A stretch of DNA of 64,000 nucleotides from Yponomeuta sedellus (GCA_934045075.1 OW203734.1:13204016-13268015), one strand, 5' to 3'. Shown: positions 31,641 through 43,875, counted from the stretch's first letter. Program-made: numbers and translations. Notes: generated from the letters alone by a model not told the origin.

Positions 31641-33720
31641 AGAATATTCTTTATTGTACACCAGACAAAATACAATAATAATGGCTAACTATTTAAAATC
31701 ACTCTATAGAATGCCTTCTATGCCACCTTCAAACAATACCGAGCAATTTCATCGCCCGTGTCGTCGGCTAGCCAATTTTGTTCGTTACCGACGAACAAAC
31801 GTATTGGACACGGGACCTTAATTGAAATCGGGTTTTTGTCGCTTCATAAGCCCGCCCTAGACTCTTTTAATCTAAAATACGTTTGCTATTCGATAGAGCT
31901 GCCAGTTGCGTTATTATTATTATTTTCATCAGGAGTCTTCGTATAGTCTAGTTTGACTTATTCCACAAGGCAAGATTCCAGAAATAAGGAGACCTATGAG
32001 GATAACGAAAGATATCATGGCTATGCAACATACGACAGTGGTTTTAACAGAGTATTAGCTCCTTCTTTCAAACATCGAACAATAAGATAGCTGAATTGGT
32101 TGCCATCCCAGTTACGAGACGGCTTGAATAAGAAATAGGAGCCATCGTATATCTATAGTTTCTATTAGTATCTTTAGTTTCTATTAGTATCTTTAGTTTC
32201 TATTCAGTATCTTTAGTTTAGATTCAACTAAAAATACTTGATAAAGACCTTGGAAATAAAATAGATTTATATTTTTGTTGAGAATGGCGGTATGTACAGA
32301 ATTGCAGGTAAATGCACTGTGTACAGAATTGCAGGTAAATATAGAGATATGCACACACTCTCTGAGAGAAGGCCCAAAACTAGGTCGTACATAGGCTATA
32401 TTATTAAACACTATGGTTAGACAGTTCAATAGCTTGGTTGGTCATGTACATAGTGTAAAAAACAATAAAATAAAAATAAAATTTGAATTATCAAATAGGA
32501 GGCGTTTTATTGTTAGTCTATTAAGACTTATAGAAAACCAAGTGCGAGTTAAAGTCACGAATAGAGGATTTCATCGCGTCAATAAATTATTGTTGTTAAT
32601 AAAAAAAATCATTGTGTTTTCTTCGTCTCTTTTAGAGTTACTGTATGGTTTCCACGTAATTCAACTAAAAATTACGCCTGTAACCCGCCTTTTTACGAAG
32701 GAACAAAAAATATATATTTTTTAATGGAATGTTTTTTCATTTGTTACATCTTTAACAGTCATAAAATATTTTTAGCGAAATCTAACCATCTAATATTCGG
32801 TGTAAAAAACAACTCTCCACGTAGTACAAATGAATAGAAAGAGGGGTGTAAGCTTAGTAGCAAGGTTCTTTTTTTTTACCTTTTGGGTACGAAATCTTAA
32901 AAAGAAGAAAATATATGAAGGTTCATCAAAACCTCTTTTGTCTTGAAAGTGACTGTCTTGAATATATCCGATGGTCTTAACTTAAAGATCATTGTAATCG
33001 TTCAGCTGTAAATATGTACTAAAAATATGTAGCCGATTTCAGTTACTGTTTCCAACAGTGCATAAACAATTTAATGTAATAACCGCAGAGGAGTTGCAAC
33101 CTCGTTGAGAATTAATTACAAAGTGGGGTGAAAAGCAGATTAAGCTACAGGTGATTAAATCACGTGATGAAAACTCAACAGCTCCGCAACGTTGGCTCCG
33201 CACCGGTATCCCCTACGTTGGAATAGGAAACAAAGTCGGCGCCGTAACAAAGCATGAAAACCGTACTATACTATAACGTTCCAGGAGCTTTGGAGGAAAC
33301 AATGAAAAGAGTTTTATGAAAAAAGTTCTCATTTAGAGGTAAATTCTTATTATTGTTGGTTTTCAGCTACGAGAAGTTTTATTAATTCTTAATGCTATTT
33401 TAAAAGGATATTGTGACATGATATTATTCAAAGGATAATAAGAAAAGAGACATTTTTGTAAGAATAAGTTAGAACGGCATTAATGTGCTAAAACCCTTCT
33501 TACAAAAATTCCAGTAATTGATTTCGGAATTAAGTTTTGATGATGATGGTTTTGAAATGTAATGTTCTATTTATTCTAATTCATAGCATGTTTTTAATTG
33601 TTACTATGTATTTATTTAATTAACCTTGTACAACTTTAACTGTTTAGTGTAAGAAATGAATTAATTTAACGGTGTAATTATTTTTTCCAATGATTTTAGT
33701 TAAATAAAGAATATTGAATA
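31641..33720. other. unassigned AT-rich DNA
   Basis: A short L3-like minus tail is at 31636-31680 (GATAAGAATATTCTTTATTG). The 103-codon plus frame at 32413-32724 is dominated by K, I, L and R codons expected from AT-rich DNA and shows no domain. A LINE-like tail (GTTAAATAAAGAATATTGAA) ends at 33720. Confidence 0.35.
32158..32340. repeat. two short tandem arrays
   Basis: AGTTTCTATTAGTATCTTT (19 bases) occurs about three times at 32158-32217, the last unit with one extra base. GTACAGAATTGCAGGTAAAT occurs at about 32293 and 32320, period 27. Confidence 0.75.
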
Positions 33721-33952
33721 TTGATAGGTAGAAGGGAAGACGGCCGGTGGACCAGGGCAGTATCGGAGTTGTGGCCAAGGGAGGGAAGGAGGTTGGTAGG
33801 CGACGCGATGCGATGGTCAGACGACATTGTGAGGGTTGCGGGTCAGAGATGGATCAGGTTAGCACAGGACCGTGAGGAATGGCGCAATAAAAAGGAGGCC
33901 TATGCCCAGCAGTGGGTTGATTATAGATAGATAGATAGATAGATAGATGATG
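33721..33952 (+). pseudogene. RTE-type LINE ORF2 end with a (TAGA)n tail
   Basis: The frame 33721-33930 reads EDGRWTRAVSELWPRE, RWSDDIVRVAG, RWIRLAQDREEWRNK and EAYAQQWVDYR, then a stop, immediately followed by TAGATAGATAGATAGA. The RW-DDI ... W-AQDR-EWR ... EAY-QQW pattern is the typical RTE-type C-terminus, and the tandem tail marks the 3' end. 5'-truncated; about 69 residues remain intact. Confidence 0.8.
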
Positions 33953-34296
33953 GTGATGATAATTATTCTTTCCGACCGGGCTCGGTCACGGCGACTGTTA
34001 TGGCAGGAGAGAGTGTCGGTCATCTGCTCTCATAATAATATGGCTCATGTAACTTATTTTGAGGACTTGACGTGAGATAACGATAAAATCTGTTAGCCTT
34101 GTCTTTAGATTTCGATGGCAAAGAAGTTTAACATATTTACAACACGGCTGACTTTACCATTAATTTACTCATTTCAAATTAATAGTTCTACTCTTTCTTA
34201 AAAACTATACAAACGGACCTCGGGCGGACAGCATAGTGATGATATCACTCTGGATTACCTGGCTACCTAGCATAGGATATAATTATCAGTTAGGGA
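33953..34296. other. unassigned DNA
   Basis: No recognised feature between the LINE tail and the S5 copy. Confidence 0.3.
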
Positions 34297-34662
34297 TCGA
34301 TATCAACCCTTGTAAGTTATCAAACCCCACTGCTGGGGCACAGGTCTCTTCCTGCATAACAAGAAGGTTAGGTCATACTCCACCATGGGGGCCAAGTCCG
34401 GGTTGGTGGAGGATTGTAAGACAGTAGCCGATCTTACTGTCAGAAGTAAACAAGCCGCCCATAAGGCTTCTGACATGGCTTAACGACTGCTATTACATGA
34501 CGGCGCCAAAGGTTTAACGTGCCTTGTGAAGCGGAAGCGCTCGGATAAAATGCCACTAGCGGTAGTCACGGGACGGTCAACCATCCTGCACATGTTGTTG
34601 CATAACTCAAGTGATTGATTCCAATCACTCGGATCGACTATGCAACGGCTAAGCAAGCGCTT
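34297..34662 (-). mobile_element. S5 SINE, full length with deletion in the head
   Basis: GATATCAACCCTTG, CCCCACTGCTGGGGCAC, AAGTCCGGGTTGGTGGAGG, GACTGCTATTACATGAC, then a shortened head: GACGGTCAACCATCCTGCAC and TTGTTGCATAACTC. Part of the box A region is lost. Confidence 0.8.
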
Positions 34663-37600
34663 CTGGATCATGACAAATGATTCTATTGTGTGGAACTTAC
34701 GATTATATTATTTAAGAGCACCGTCCTTAATTTTGTAGTACGGAAACCTAAAGATCTTCAGCTTTCCTCCCGATTGTAGCCTGATATTGTTACTTGTCGA
34801 GATAACTTTCAAAGTGTCAATAGATTGTTTCTTTTTCTTGAGGAGAACACCTACTTCGCTAGGGCCAGAACTTAATCTAACTCCAACCCAGTCTAGACTT
34901 TAGGCCGAATTAACAGCCCGCCATCAAAACGATGGCTCCCTGAAATGTCATTAACTTGACGAACTTAATGACATCTCCTCTAGAGAAAAGGGGTGTTACT
35001 ATGAAAATAATTTTGCATAAGCTCCGTGTATTAGGTCTAGGTTTGAATGCAAAACTTAAAACAAATCTTCGTTATTTATGTGTATGTTCTACTTATGTCG
35101 TTTATGGGTGAATGCGAACATATGCGAGCCGAAAGAAACTTATTCTAGAATAAGCTGGGTTTTATCTCAATAGACATATTTTTCTTGTTAGACCTTAATT
35201 GCGTAGATGAATAAAAACCATTATATTACGAGTGAATTCAAATATTGGTAAAACCTCATACATAATAATGCGTTAAGTTAAATTTGTGACGTCATGGTTA
35301 GATACAAATTTGTATGACGCGTTTTTGCACCACGTGACTAAAATGACTTTAGGGTAGGTCACATCACGAAAAGTATCAGTCGTCGAGAAAAATATGCCAC
35401 GCCTAGTTTCTTTTATCATGTACTTCACATCGACTTCAAACTTACGCACGAAGTAAAGTGGTTCACGTTTCAAGTAAACACGGTTACTAAGTTCTTAAAT
35501 TTGATAGAACGGTTTTCTACCGAAGGCCGTCTTTAATTTGACGCGACGTTTTATTTCCAAAGAAGTGACGCAGAGGTCAAGGTGAAATGGCTTTCTAGAG
35601 CCGGCTTTAATTAGGAAAGGCGTTAGGTTTAAAGGCTTATCTTGACCCGAGCTCGACCTATTTTCAAAGGTTCAGCTTAAGTGATATTTACTAGAAGTTG
35701 GATAATGCGTGGCAATAATTCTCTTTGTTTTACTCCTTAACATGAGTCCCGACATGGGTGGAATTTTTAGCCTCTAAATAGGTTTTTAAAAAATGCTTCC
35801 AAATGTACATTATACTTCTGAATTACATTCCCAGTACTCGATCTATTTGGAAATCTAACAAGACTCTATCACAGCGTGGAATTTTCGGCTACTACTGTCC
35901 ATAACTGTGATGTTCCTATCTATTTTGTAATTAAGCATAATTTTCCGGATGTCTATTTATTTTATAGAATATCAGGACTCTGTTGTTGTATTGAATGTCT
36001 GATGTACACCATACATTACTGTTATATTCTTATTTATTCTAGAATTAGCATGTATTTTCAGTTAGAAAGTGACTGAAAAACTTTGTATTAAATGAACGCT
36101 GGTAGAGACACGGCATATTTTCATTTGGTCTAAGGAATAGCCGTTGAAATTATCTTTCGTATAATGTATTGTACGAGTCGGTTAAAAAGAATCATGAGTA
36201 ATTTTATTTGCTACGAAGAATTCCATCAATAATACTTCAAAAGACACGTCACAATGTCGTAGCAAAGTTAATAACTCCTCCGAACTGCCACGGAGTCCCT
36301 CCATCATCCTTACGAGAATTCCCAAGGAATAACGCCGCCACAGATGCGACGTTCTCCTGACGTTTTCATCAGCAGCACTGCATTAGGGGAACGTGCTCAA
36401 ACACCCGGCGCTTTGTCCGCTGTAGACGTTTTCCACTCTTTAAAAATCTTCACGTCTCTTCAGTAACTGAATCAAATAGCGCAGAAGCCCCTCTCTATAG
36501 TCCGAAATACTGGCGTCGGATAATAATCAATCTGTGGATAAGATGGAAAGTGCAGCTGATGATAAAAAGTAAGAGTAATAATTCATTATTACTATATTAA
36601 AGAAAGGTCTATTAAAAACATAACTTTTTAGGATTATCTGGAAGCGTTCTAGGTTTTCAAGGTGGCCTTAACAGATCAAAGGGCAGATAGACGATAACTA
36701 ATAAAATACGCCTAATGAATGTTAAAAAGCCAAAAGTGGTGTGTCAAGACTGTAGCAAAAGTAACAATCCTTGATCTCTGCCTACCCCTCTGGGATACAT
36801 AACATATTATAAACTGGGAGAGATGTAAGGTATGTTTATAAACGTAATATCGTCACTAGTGTGCATGAAAAATAGTCTACAAACGAGAAAGTACAAGAAA
36901 TGAGAACTGCCTTCTGAACTTGCATTTCATATAGGATACTTCAAGCACAGCTGTTCTTGGCAGTAGCAAGAAAATTTGAATGACATCGTCTTTCTTTTGT
37001 TTGCTTAAGCTTTGGATAAATTGACGACAGAAGTAGATTCTCTGTGAGATTTTTCGAGAGTCCTTCAAAGATTTGTTTTGTTAGATGACGAACTGCGATT
37101 CCGGGTTTGATTCTCAGAATTGTCTGTACAGGACTAGTAAGAAGACTTTGTGGTTAGATAGAATATTTTAAGTTGCGATATTATAATAATGTTAATTATA
37201 GAGCGGCGTAACTTATATCACGAGGAAAAAAAATTTGTTCATCTGGGAATACCGTTAGTTACGTAACAAAACAGATTTACAGGTGCAACCTTCAATATTA
37301 TTGTTTGGTGTACTGGTTCATTTAAAGACTTTTTTAATACTTTTGATAGTGCGTAAAATATGAATTTGGTGAAACGATACCCTGATTTGCTATCTTTATG
37401 GTGAATAAATATGCTCATATAATATTAAGTTGCTAATAATAATAACTTCTTCACAATACTGCTTTTTCTACTTATCCTGGTCCCAACCTAGGATACCCTA
37501 AACTTTACTATAGTAACTAAGGACCTTGCTACCACAGAAATGGATATAAACCCAGAGTAAGTACATTTGTACAAATTAAATAAAGCGGACTTCAGGGGGA

Positions 37601-37708
37601 TTGATCCCACGACTTCTTTTTCGGTAGTTAACTATGCGACCGATAGATTAACGAAGCAGTCATCTTATCGTGTCATGTTAGTAAAACTTAATATTATGTC
37701 TTCGTATC
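34663..37708. other. largely unassigned DNA
   Basis: Contains a TC scrap at 35748-35790 (GACATGGGTGGAATTTTTAG) and an LB scrap at 36774-36800 (minus). The block 36265-36520 is GC-richer and unrecognised. No frame above 66 codons. Confidence 0.35.
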
Positions 37709-37763
37709 AAAGCTTCTAACTATAGTAAAATTATGTGTTAACTTTACTATAGTTAGAAGCTTT
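37709..37763. repeat. hairpin with perfect 21-base arms
   Basis: AAAGCTTCTAACTATAGTAA(A) at 37709-37729 is exactly complementary to 37743-37763, loop of 13 bases. Possibly a small MITE remnant. Confidence 0.75.
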
Positions 37764-39167
37764 AATGCGTGTTAATTTTAAGATTAAAATGGTAAATGTT
37801 GTAGGCGCCTCTTGTGGAGCGCATAGCTGCAGATAAAACCTATAAATTGTAAATAAACTATACTCTTAAAATCTGTATACGCATTCTATTGGTACTCCTT
37901 AATAAATAAATTCAAACACATGTATGTATTCATAAATTATTTTATAAGTCACCAAACAAGATGAACGCATCGATTCTTGTAACTAGTCAAACCATAAACG
38001 AACCTTAGAGATGACGTAAGCAAGGAGGTCAACACCTTCTTTAAGTAATTTTAAGTTTGCGAAAAGAGAATATGACGTAATGTTGATTCTATGAATGATC
38101 TACAAGTGTTTATTGAACGTAGGCATAGACTGATTTTTATCGCCTACCTTTACATTTTGGTTGAATTCACCTATGATATTAATCACCAAGTAGAGTGAAC
38201 GCATGTATAGATTAGTATTTTTATGCACCGAATGCAGAACTTTTTAGCATTTTAATATGCCTATATACGTCCCACCGCAGGGCACAGGCTTGTGGTAATG
38301 ATTTACGCTTGCATTTTCTCCCTTTTAGGGTTTCGTAGTCAACAAGTAAACCTTGTCATTTCGTCGTGGCTGTCTATACAGATTGACGCAGTTCCGCGCA
38401 TATACGCGGCTTAGCTAAGATACACTTGGCACTGAAAAGCTTAAGTTTGGTATAAATATACATATAAATAAGAGGCAAAAAACGGTTAAATAAACTAACC
38501 GTCCCATTTTGTCCTGGGTACTTATCCTTTGTTAATAAAAATATTAAAAAAACTGCCACAGTCTTTACAGGTTAAAAAATGATAGTCGACCAAATAAAAT
38601 TTAGTACAAATTCCATTGAAAATGACTTCGATGAAATAAACGTTATTAGACGTGAACTCAATTAATATCTTCATTAGGTACTATTTAGTATTAAGCCCGC
38701 CAATTGTAAAACCTTAGTGCAATCTTTACTGGTACAATAAAGAATTTAATAATAACAGGTTATAAGTTCCTCCTACGGAACCCTACACTACGCGTCACCC
38801 AACACGCACTTGGCTGTTTTTTAAGCCTTATTTTCCAAGGTTTACAGCACAAATGCTCTAGAAACTAGGAGTACTTAAGAGTACTAAAAAGTACTCTTAA
38901 GGGGCATTATCTCTAACACGGTTAGCAATAAACTCCGTAACGCTGTATCTAGGGCTATTTGCCACTGTCCGAATAAATGGACTCTGCTGTTCTTATAAAT
39001 CATCACTATTCAAGTTTTTGATAGCGAATACACCCCATTTATACCTAATGACGCAGATAACCGCGAATAACCGCTCTACCACTATATAATATCACAGACG
39101 AAACTAATAATACGAGTATGTACCTACTTCTACGTATTTGTGATATTATTATTGTATGAAGTAGTAA
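37764..39167. other. unassigned AT-rich DNA
   Basis: A LINE-like tail (TGGTACAATAAAGAATTTAA) lies at 38730-38750 and a short hairpin (CTTAAGAGTAC / GTACTCTTAAG) at 38874-38901. An LB scrap (ACGTCCCACCGCAGGGCACA) is at 38267-38286. Confidence 0.4.
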
Positions 39168-39292
39168 AGTCTGTCTGGAAGAGATAGCTCTAAGCGATAA
39201 GACCGCCAGTTCTATAGCATAGCTTAGATTTAAGAAATGATGATTGTATTCTTTTTCTATTTGTGCAATAAAGTACTCTCTATCTATCTAAA
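39168..39292 (+). repeat. L3 LINE-type 3' tail
   Basis: GTCTGTCTGGAAGAGATAGC, TAAGCGATAAGACCGCC, GTGCAATAAAGTACTCTC and a TATCTATC end. Confidence 0.75.
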
Positions 39293-39449
39293 GTTCTCAT
39301 GTTCAAGTTAGAATCTATGAGGTAATAAACGAAACTGCTTAAACGGTTTCCATACAATTTGTCAATTAGTTTATAGACAAATGATCCGAAATAAATAATA
39401 TTACATAGTAAAAACATTTCACAGAAACTTAGACCTATCAAATATCTAT

Positions 39450-39700
39450 TACAGTCTATTTATTCTTACTTGTCCAATTTAGTAAACAAGATTCTACCCT
39501 TAAACTGTGACTTTTTAGTCCAAAACTGCCATACATCCATAAATGAAGTAACCTGGAACACTCTTTTAGATAACACGCTGCCAATTTTATAAACATAGTT
39601 CATGAATTTACGAGAAAATGTCTAGTTTAGGCATCTAATCTCAATTTTAAGGTTAGAATCTTGTTTACTAAATTGGACAAGTAAGAATAAATAGACTGTA
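39450..39700. mobile_element. Tc1/mariner-type MITE, 251 bp
   Basis: Second copy of the element at 17670, with the same TACAGTCTATTTATT ends and long inverted arms. The close similarity of two copies 22 kb apart suggests fairly recent activity of the family. Confidence 0.85.
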
Positions 39701-40012
39701 GATGTTTATGACTTTGTTTTCTAAGTTGCGTAAATTGTAAAGATTCAGAAGTTTTTAAATATATCCGTGCGATTTAGCCCACTGCCTCTGTCGCTCTGTC
39801 TGAAAGAAAGCTTGGGCCCTGAAGCGCAACGTGTATGATGCTTGTGTGTGTGTAAATGTGTTGGTACCTTTTTTGACTTCCTTAACAATTGACTTACAGT
39901 ATTTCTAAAGGACTCGTGGTCTCGTGCTCATACACAGTTATAACGTCGTAATCGTCTGGAATTTATTAAGGTTTACGATTTGCTTCTAAATTAATAGCGA
40001 TTAGAAACGTTT

Positions 40013-40358
40013 AAGCGTGGCCTAGTCGAACCGAGTGATTGGCATCAATCACTTGAGTTAAGCAACAACAGGCGCGGTCAGGTGCTGGACGGGACCGTCC
40101 CGTGACTACCGCTAGTGGCATTTTTCCGAGCGCATCTGTGCTTTGCAAGGCACGTTAAGCCGTTGGTGCCGGCTGTCATGTGATGGCAATCGTTAAGAGG
40201 CTTTATGGGCGGCTTGATAACTTCTTACAGTAAGACCAGTCACTAGTCTTGCAAGCCTCCACCAATCCGGACTTGGCCCTCGTGGTGGAGTATGGCCTAT
40301 ACCTTCCTCAGGGAAGAGACCCGTGCCCTTCGGTGGGGACATAATGGATTGATGATGT
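40013..40358 (+). mobile_element. S5 SINE, full length
   Basis: GCCTAGTCGAACCGAGTGAT, GAGTTAAGCAACAACAGGCG, GGACGGGACCGTCCCG, then the body to GTGGGGACATAATGG. Box A is intact; box C has lost a few bases (GGACGGGACCG in place of GGATGGGTGACCG). A Penelope-like scrap (AGACCCGTTTAATATATAAC) follows at 40361. Confidence 0.85.
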
Positions 40359-40436
40359 TGAGACCCGTTTAATATATAACTATGTTTCTACTATGTCAAG
40401 TATCTAGTAACAGTTTTGAATTAACGTCCTTATTGT

Positions 40437-40556
40437 TATTTGTTTTCTCGTTTAGGTTTCGGCGCTCTACTACTAATCTCCATTTAACGTTTACCGATGC
40501 GTCTGTCTTTTTGGGAGCAATCCATTTTGGGGCACTACACAATTTGCTCAAACTAA
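40437..40556 (-). pseudogene. Ty3/gypsy-type reverse transcriptase relic
   Basis: The minus strand reads TFSLSKLCSAPKWIAPKKTD then ASVNVKWRLVVERRNLNEK. The W-PKK-DAS-KWR-V-(D)YR-LNEKT signature is the N-terminal fingerprint of reverse transcriptase in Ty3/gypsy LTR retrotransposons. Here the usual DYR is changed to ERR and the frame opens only for about 40 residues. No LTR, protease or integrase is visible nearby, so it is an isolated scrap. Confidence 0.65.
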
Positions 40557-41390
40557 AAGTGGTCTCGGTGAGGAAGTGGAAATATCTACCGCGGCTACGC
40601 TAGTTTTCATATTGAGTGCTTCCATCAGTCAAACTCTAGCACCCCATGGCTTCCGGCCTAGCCAAAAACACTTTTAAGTCTATGTGGAGCATCATAGAGA
40701 TAATTTATCACAGTTTATCTGGAAGGTTTTTTTTATTCCGGGGTAAATGCGTATAAGTGGCCGAGTTGATGATAAATTATTTTGAGATACGAGCGTTTCT
40801 ACCCTCTAATGTTTGAGCTGCTCAAGTTTCCGAGGGTAGTCGAAAGCTATAAAGCGCAGTTGACGGCACATCAGTGTGTACGTACAGTGACGGAACTAAA
40901 TTAGACTATTTCTAAAATAAAGTCATTTAAGCATACAGAGTCTAAAATGTAGAGAATGGTCATATATAATAAAAACAAATAAATAAAGAATACTACTCTA
41001 TACTACGATACTCGTACCGATATAAGTCAAATGTTACAAATTATAAGTTGTAACCTAAATAATAACGTATTTTGCGGCCTGACAATCCTTAACACATAGC
41101 TTTACTCGTGTTTATGTAGCTTGGATTCGAGCTCGTCTTCCTACTTAAATGTACTGTATAATCCTTAATTTTATAACACCATCGTATTTAGGCATATTAT
41201 TAAGTGATAATGAACATTTCTCTCGTTTGAATTAAATTATGTTTCATATTTGATTTTATATTTAACAGAGAGTCTAAAAAATAGAGAACGACCATGAAGT
41301 TATGTAAGTGTAAGTATTATTAAGGATAAGTATTTATTAATATTCAAATTTGCACTGGCTACCCGTCTTTCTGATTTCCTAACTTCCATC
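40557..41390. other. unassigned DNA
   Basis: The first 120 bases upstream on the minus strand could be older retroelement sequence but cannot be read. The remainder is AT-rich and unassigned. Confidence 0.3.
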
Positions 41391-41515
41391 GTAAGGTTGT
41401 CCGGAAGAAATTCCCTTTAGCATTAATTCCGCCAATTACTTGTACTATGAACATTTGTAATTATTTTGTATTTGTTGTTTTTCAGTGTACAATAAAGTAT
41501 ATTCTTATCTTATCG
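41391..41515 (+). repeat. L3 LINE-type 3' tail
   Basis: GTAAGGTTGTCCGGAAGAAA, TTCCGCCAATTACTTG, GTGTACAATAAAGTATATTC then a TTATCTTATC end. A sister sub-type of the TCTATC-ended copies. Confidence 0.7.
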
Positions 41516-41949
41516 TATCAGCTATACTACGGTCCGAGGGCTTACATTTTACATTGAAATTCAACAAGCAGAATGTAAGTTTTTTATCAAGTTTTTTCTG
41601 TTTATCATTATAAATAAAACAGAGTTGAAGTCGTTCCAGTTTATTATTTATAAAACGCTTTCAAACTTCACAAGGTTACTTAAAAAAAGGCCACCAGGAG
41701 ATGCCCAGATTTTTCCCTAAATGCAAAATTATGCCAAAATATTCACGAAATGAGAATTCGGAGGAAGGCATTGATAGACAGCCGGACGAACATTCCGCTG
41801 CGGAAAGTCGAGGCTAATTTCCGTTACGGATCCGGAATCTTCAGCCGGAACGAATACTTGGAATTCCCGAGTGACTTGGTAGGTAGACTACCCAGGCCGT
41901 CTTTGGCTTTAGTTGAGTCTGTATAAGGAAGCCTATATATACGTCATCT

Positions 41950-42070
41950 TCCAATCCTCCACCGACCCGGACTTTGCCCCCGTGGTGGAGTATGGCGTAA
42001 TCTTCCTGCGATGCAGAAAGAGACCCGTGCCCCAGCAGTGGGGACATACAAGGGTTGATATCGTATCGTA
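41950..42070 (+). mobile_element. S5 SINE, 3' end only
   Basis: TTCCAATCCTCCACCGACCC, GACTTTGCCCCCGTGG, CCCCAGCAGTGGGGACATAC, GGGTTGATATCGTATCGTA. An LB scrap (CGCCCCACTGCAGAGCACAG) follows at 42073. Confidence 0.8.
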
Positions 42071-42126
42071 TATACGCCCCACTGCAGAGCACAGGTGAGT
42101 AGTATTGCTACTATACTACTTCGTTC

Positions 42127-42476
42127 GTTATCAACCCTTGTATGTCTAACAGCCTAACCTTCCTGCCTCGCAGGAAGGTTAGGCCATACTCCACCACGGG
42201 GGCAAAGTCCGGGTTGGTGGAGGATTGTAAGACAGTGGCGGGCCTTACTGTCACAAGTTATCAAGCCGCCCATAAGGCCTCTGACATGGCTTAACGACTG
42301 CCATTATATGACAGCCGGCACCAACGGCTTAGCGTGCCGTGCGAAGCACGGAAGCGCTCGAAAAAATGCCACTAGCGGTAGTCACGGGACGCTCACCCAT
42401 CCTGTACCTGACCGCGCCTGTTGTTGCTTAACCAAGTGATTGATTCCAATCACTCGGTTCGCCTAGGCCACGAGCG
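42127..42476 (-). mobile_element. S5 SINE, full length
   Basis: Runs from GTTATCAACCCTTGTATG to GGCCACGAGCGC. The 3' portion has an inverted bit (CCTAACCTTCCTGCCTCGCA then GGAAGGTTAGG) replacing part of the usual ACTGCTGGGGCACGG segment. It faces the 41950 copy tail to tail. Confidence 0.85.
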
Positions 42477-42534
42477 CATAAAAGTATGTAACTTACAAAA
42501 CAAAGCTTTGTTTTGTAACTTACATACTTTTATG
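42477..42534. repeat. 58-bp palindrome abutting the SINE
   Basis: CATAAAAGTATGTAAC ... TACATACTTTTATG: each 29-base half is the complement of the other except at one mirrored position near the middle of the arm. Centre is AAAGCTTT. It begins at the first base after the SINE 5' end. Confidence 0.85.
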
Positions 42535-42659
42535 AAGTTATTAGTACATGCCAGGATTTGAACCGAATGTGAGGCAAGCGTCGTAAGGCTCCGTTTCCAC
42601 TACTATTACAAAATCATTATTGTTGCATTTTGCCAGGGTCTCGATCCCGTTAGTCCATT

Positions 42660-42785
42660 AATTATAGATAGATAGAGAACACTTTATTGTACATAAAAAA
42701 GGAAATTACACAAATATTTCTTAACCTAAGAGTACAGACGGTGGCCTTATCACTAAAAGAGATCTCTTTCAGACCACTTTTGGAT
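42660..42785 (-). repeat. L3 LINE-type 3' tail
   Basis: ATAGATAGATAGAGAACACT, ATTACACAAATATTTCTTAA, GTGGCCTTATCACTAAAAGA and GATCTCTTTCAGACCAC. Confidence 0.75.
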
Positions 42786-43693
42786 AGACTGGAGCAATAT
42801 ATTGAAGAAGGAAATAGATAACTAAGTTTATGGCTAATGAAGAAGGACTTTTCCAATACTGTAATGTATTATCTATACAAAACAAAATAAAAATGACAAT
42901 TATTATTAATAACATCAGCTTATTAGTAAAACGGTGCACGAAATCTAACATACCTACAAACTTATGTAATACCACGCTCGAACAACGTGTATGGCACGCG
43001 AACCTCGGAGTACTTGTTACATGACATATTAAACCAGTTACCAGCTGATGTTGTTGACAACCTACGTATAAATCCCAACAAATGTAAGCAGATTTTAAAA
43101 AAAAATTACTTACCCGACGGCTCGCAAAACTGCGAGCCCGATCGGCTAGGTAGGATTTAGCTGAGTATATAATATGTATATACGCCTTATTATAGGCATC
43201 GAGCCATATGTCCGGGCAAAGTCATAGCGGACTACAGTGCACGCGCGTTAACCTTTAAGTATTACAATGCTCTACAGGTGGCTTGACCAAAAGCGTTTGA
43301 CATCGCATGGTCTCATTTCGTTTTTAGCTGGCGGGTGACGCTGTGATGTGAGTCGGACTTCTATAGACTTAAGTTTTAGTCAAACTAACAACAATGATAA
43401 AAATTGAATATGTTTGCTCTTGCGCGTATATCGCAAGCTCATTCTGAGTTTGTTCAAGCTATTTGCCGAGCATAGCACTAGTATTATACTATTTCCAACA
43501 ACATGTTAAGCTGGTGACTACTAAACCCAATCCACAGATAATCTTGTCGGTTTCGGGGGATGGGAGGCATTATATTGAATGTATTTTTTTTTCTTACTTT
43601 AAATAAAGAAATATTAAAAAAATATGTAGAGATAATAGATACATATAAATAATATACATAAATCGAAAGTGATATTAAAATAAATATTTTATA
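42786..43693. other. unassigned DNA
   Basis: A small hairpin GGCTCGCA/TGCGAGCC is at 43120-43139. Otherwise no recognised family; the 64- and 68-codon frames on opposite strands here are mutual shadows. Confidence 0.3.
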
Positions 43694-43875
43694 CTTGCTG
43701 ACTCAGCGAAGTTCGTACTGCCTATCAGTCGATTCTTTATTTTTTTTTATTTTTCTCTGTAAGAACCATTCTCGTACTTCAAGGAATATTCTAAAAAAAT
43801 ATATAGCGAAATAGGTTTAGCTGATCTCGAGATTTGCGCTTACCAACAGATTCACATTAATTTTTATATCATAGA
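43694..43875 (-). mobile_element. HE1 Helitron-like element, single unit
   Basis: Preceded by A, reads CTTGCTGACTCAGCGAAGTT, CTGTAAGAACCATTC, TCTCGAGATTTGCGCTTACC and ends TTTTTATATCATAGA before T. Same family as 6702 and 47266. Confidence 0.7.

Noticed and set aside
32413..32724. 103-codon gene
   Set aside because: Residues reflect AT-rich composition (K, I, L, N, F) and no domain is seen.
40020..40110. 5S rRNA gene
   Set aside because: Only the internal promoter-like blocks match; ends and overall length do not, and the block is always followed by the same SINE body.
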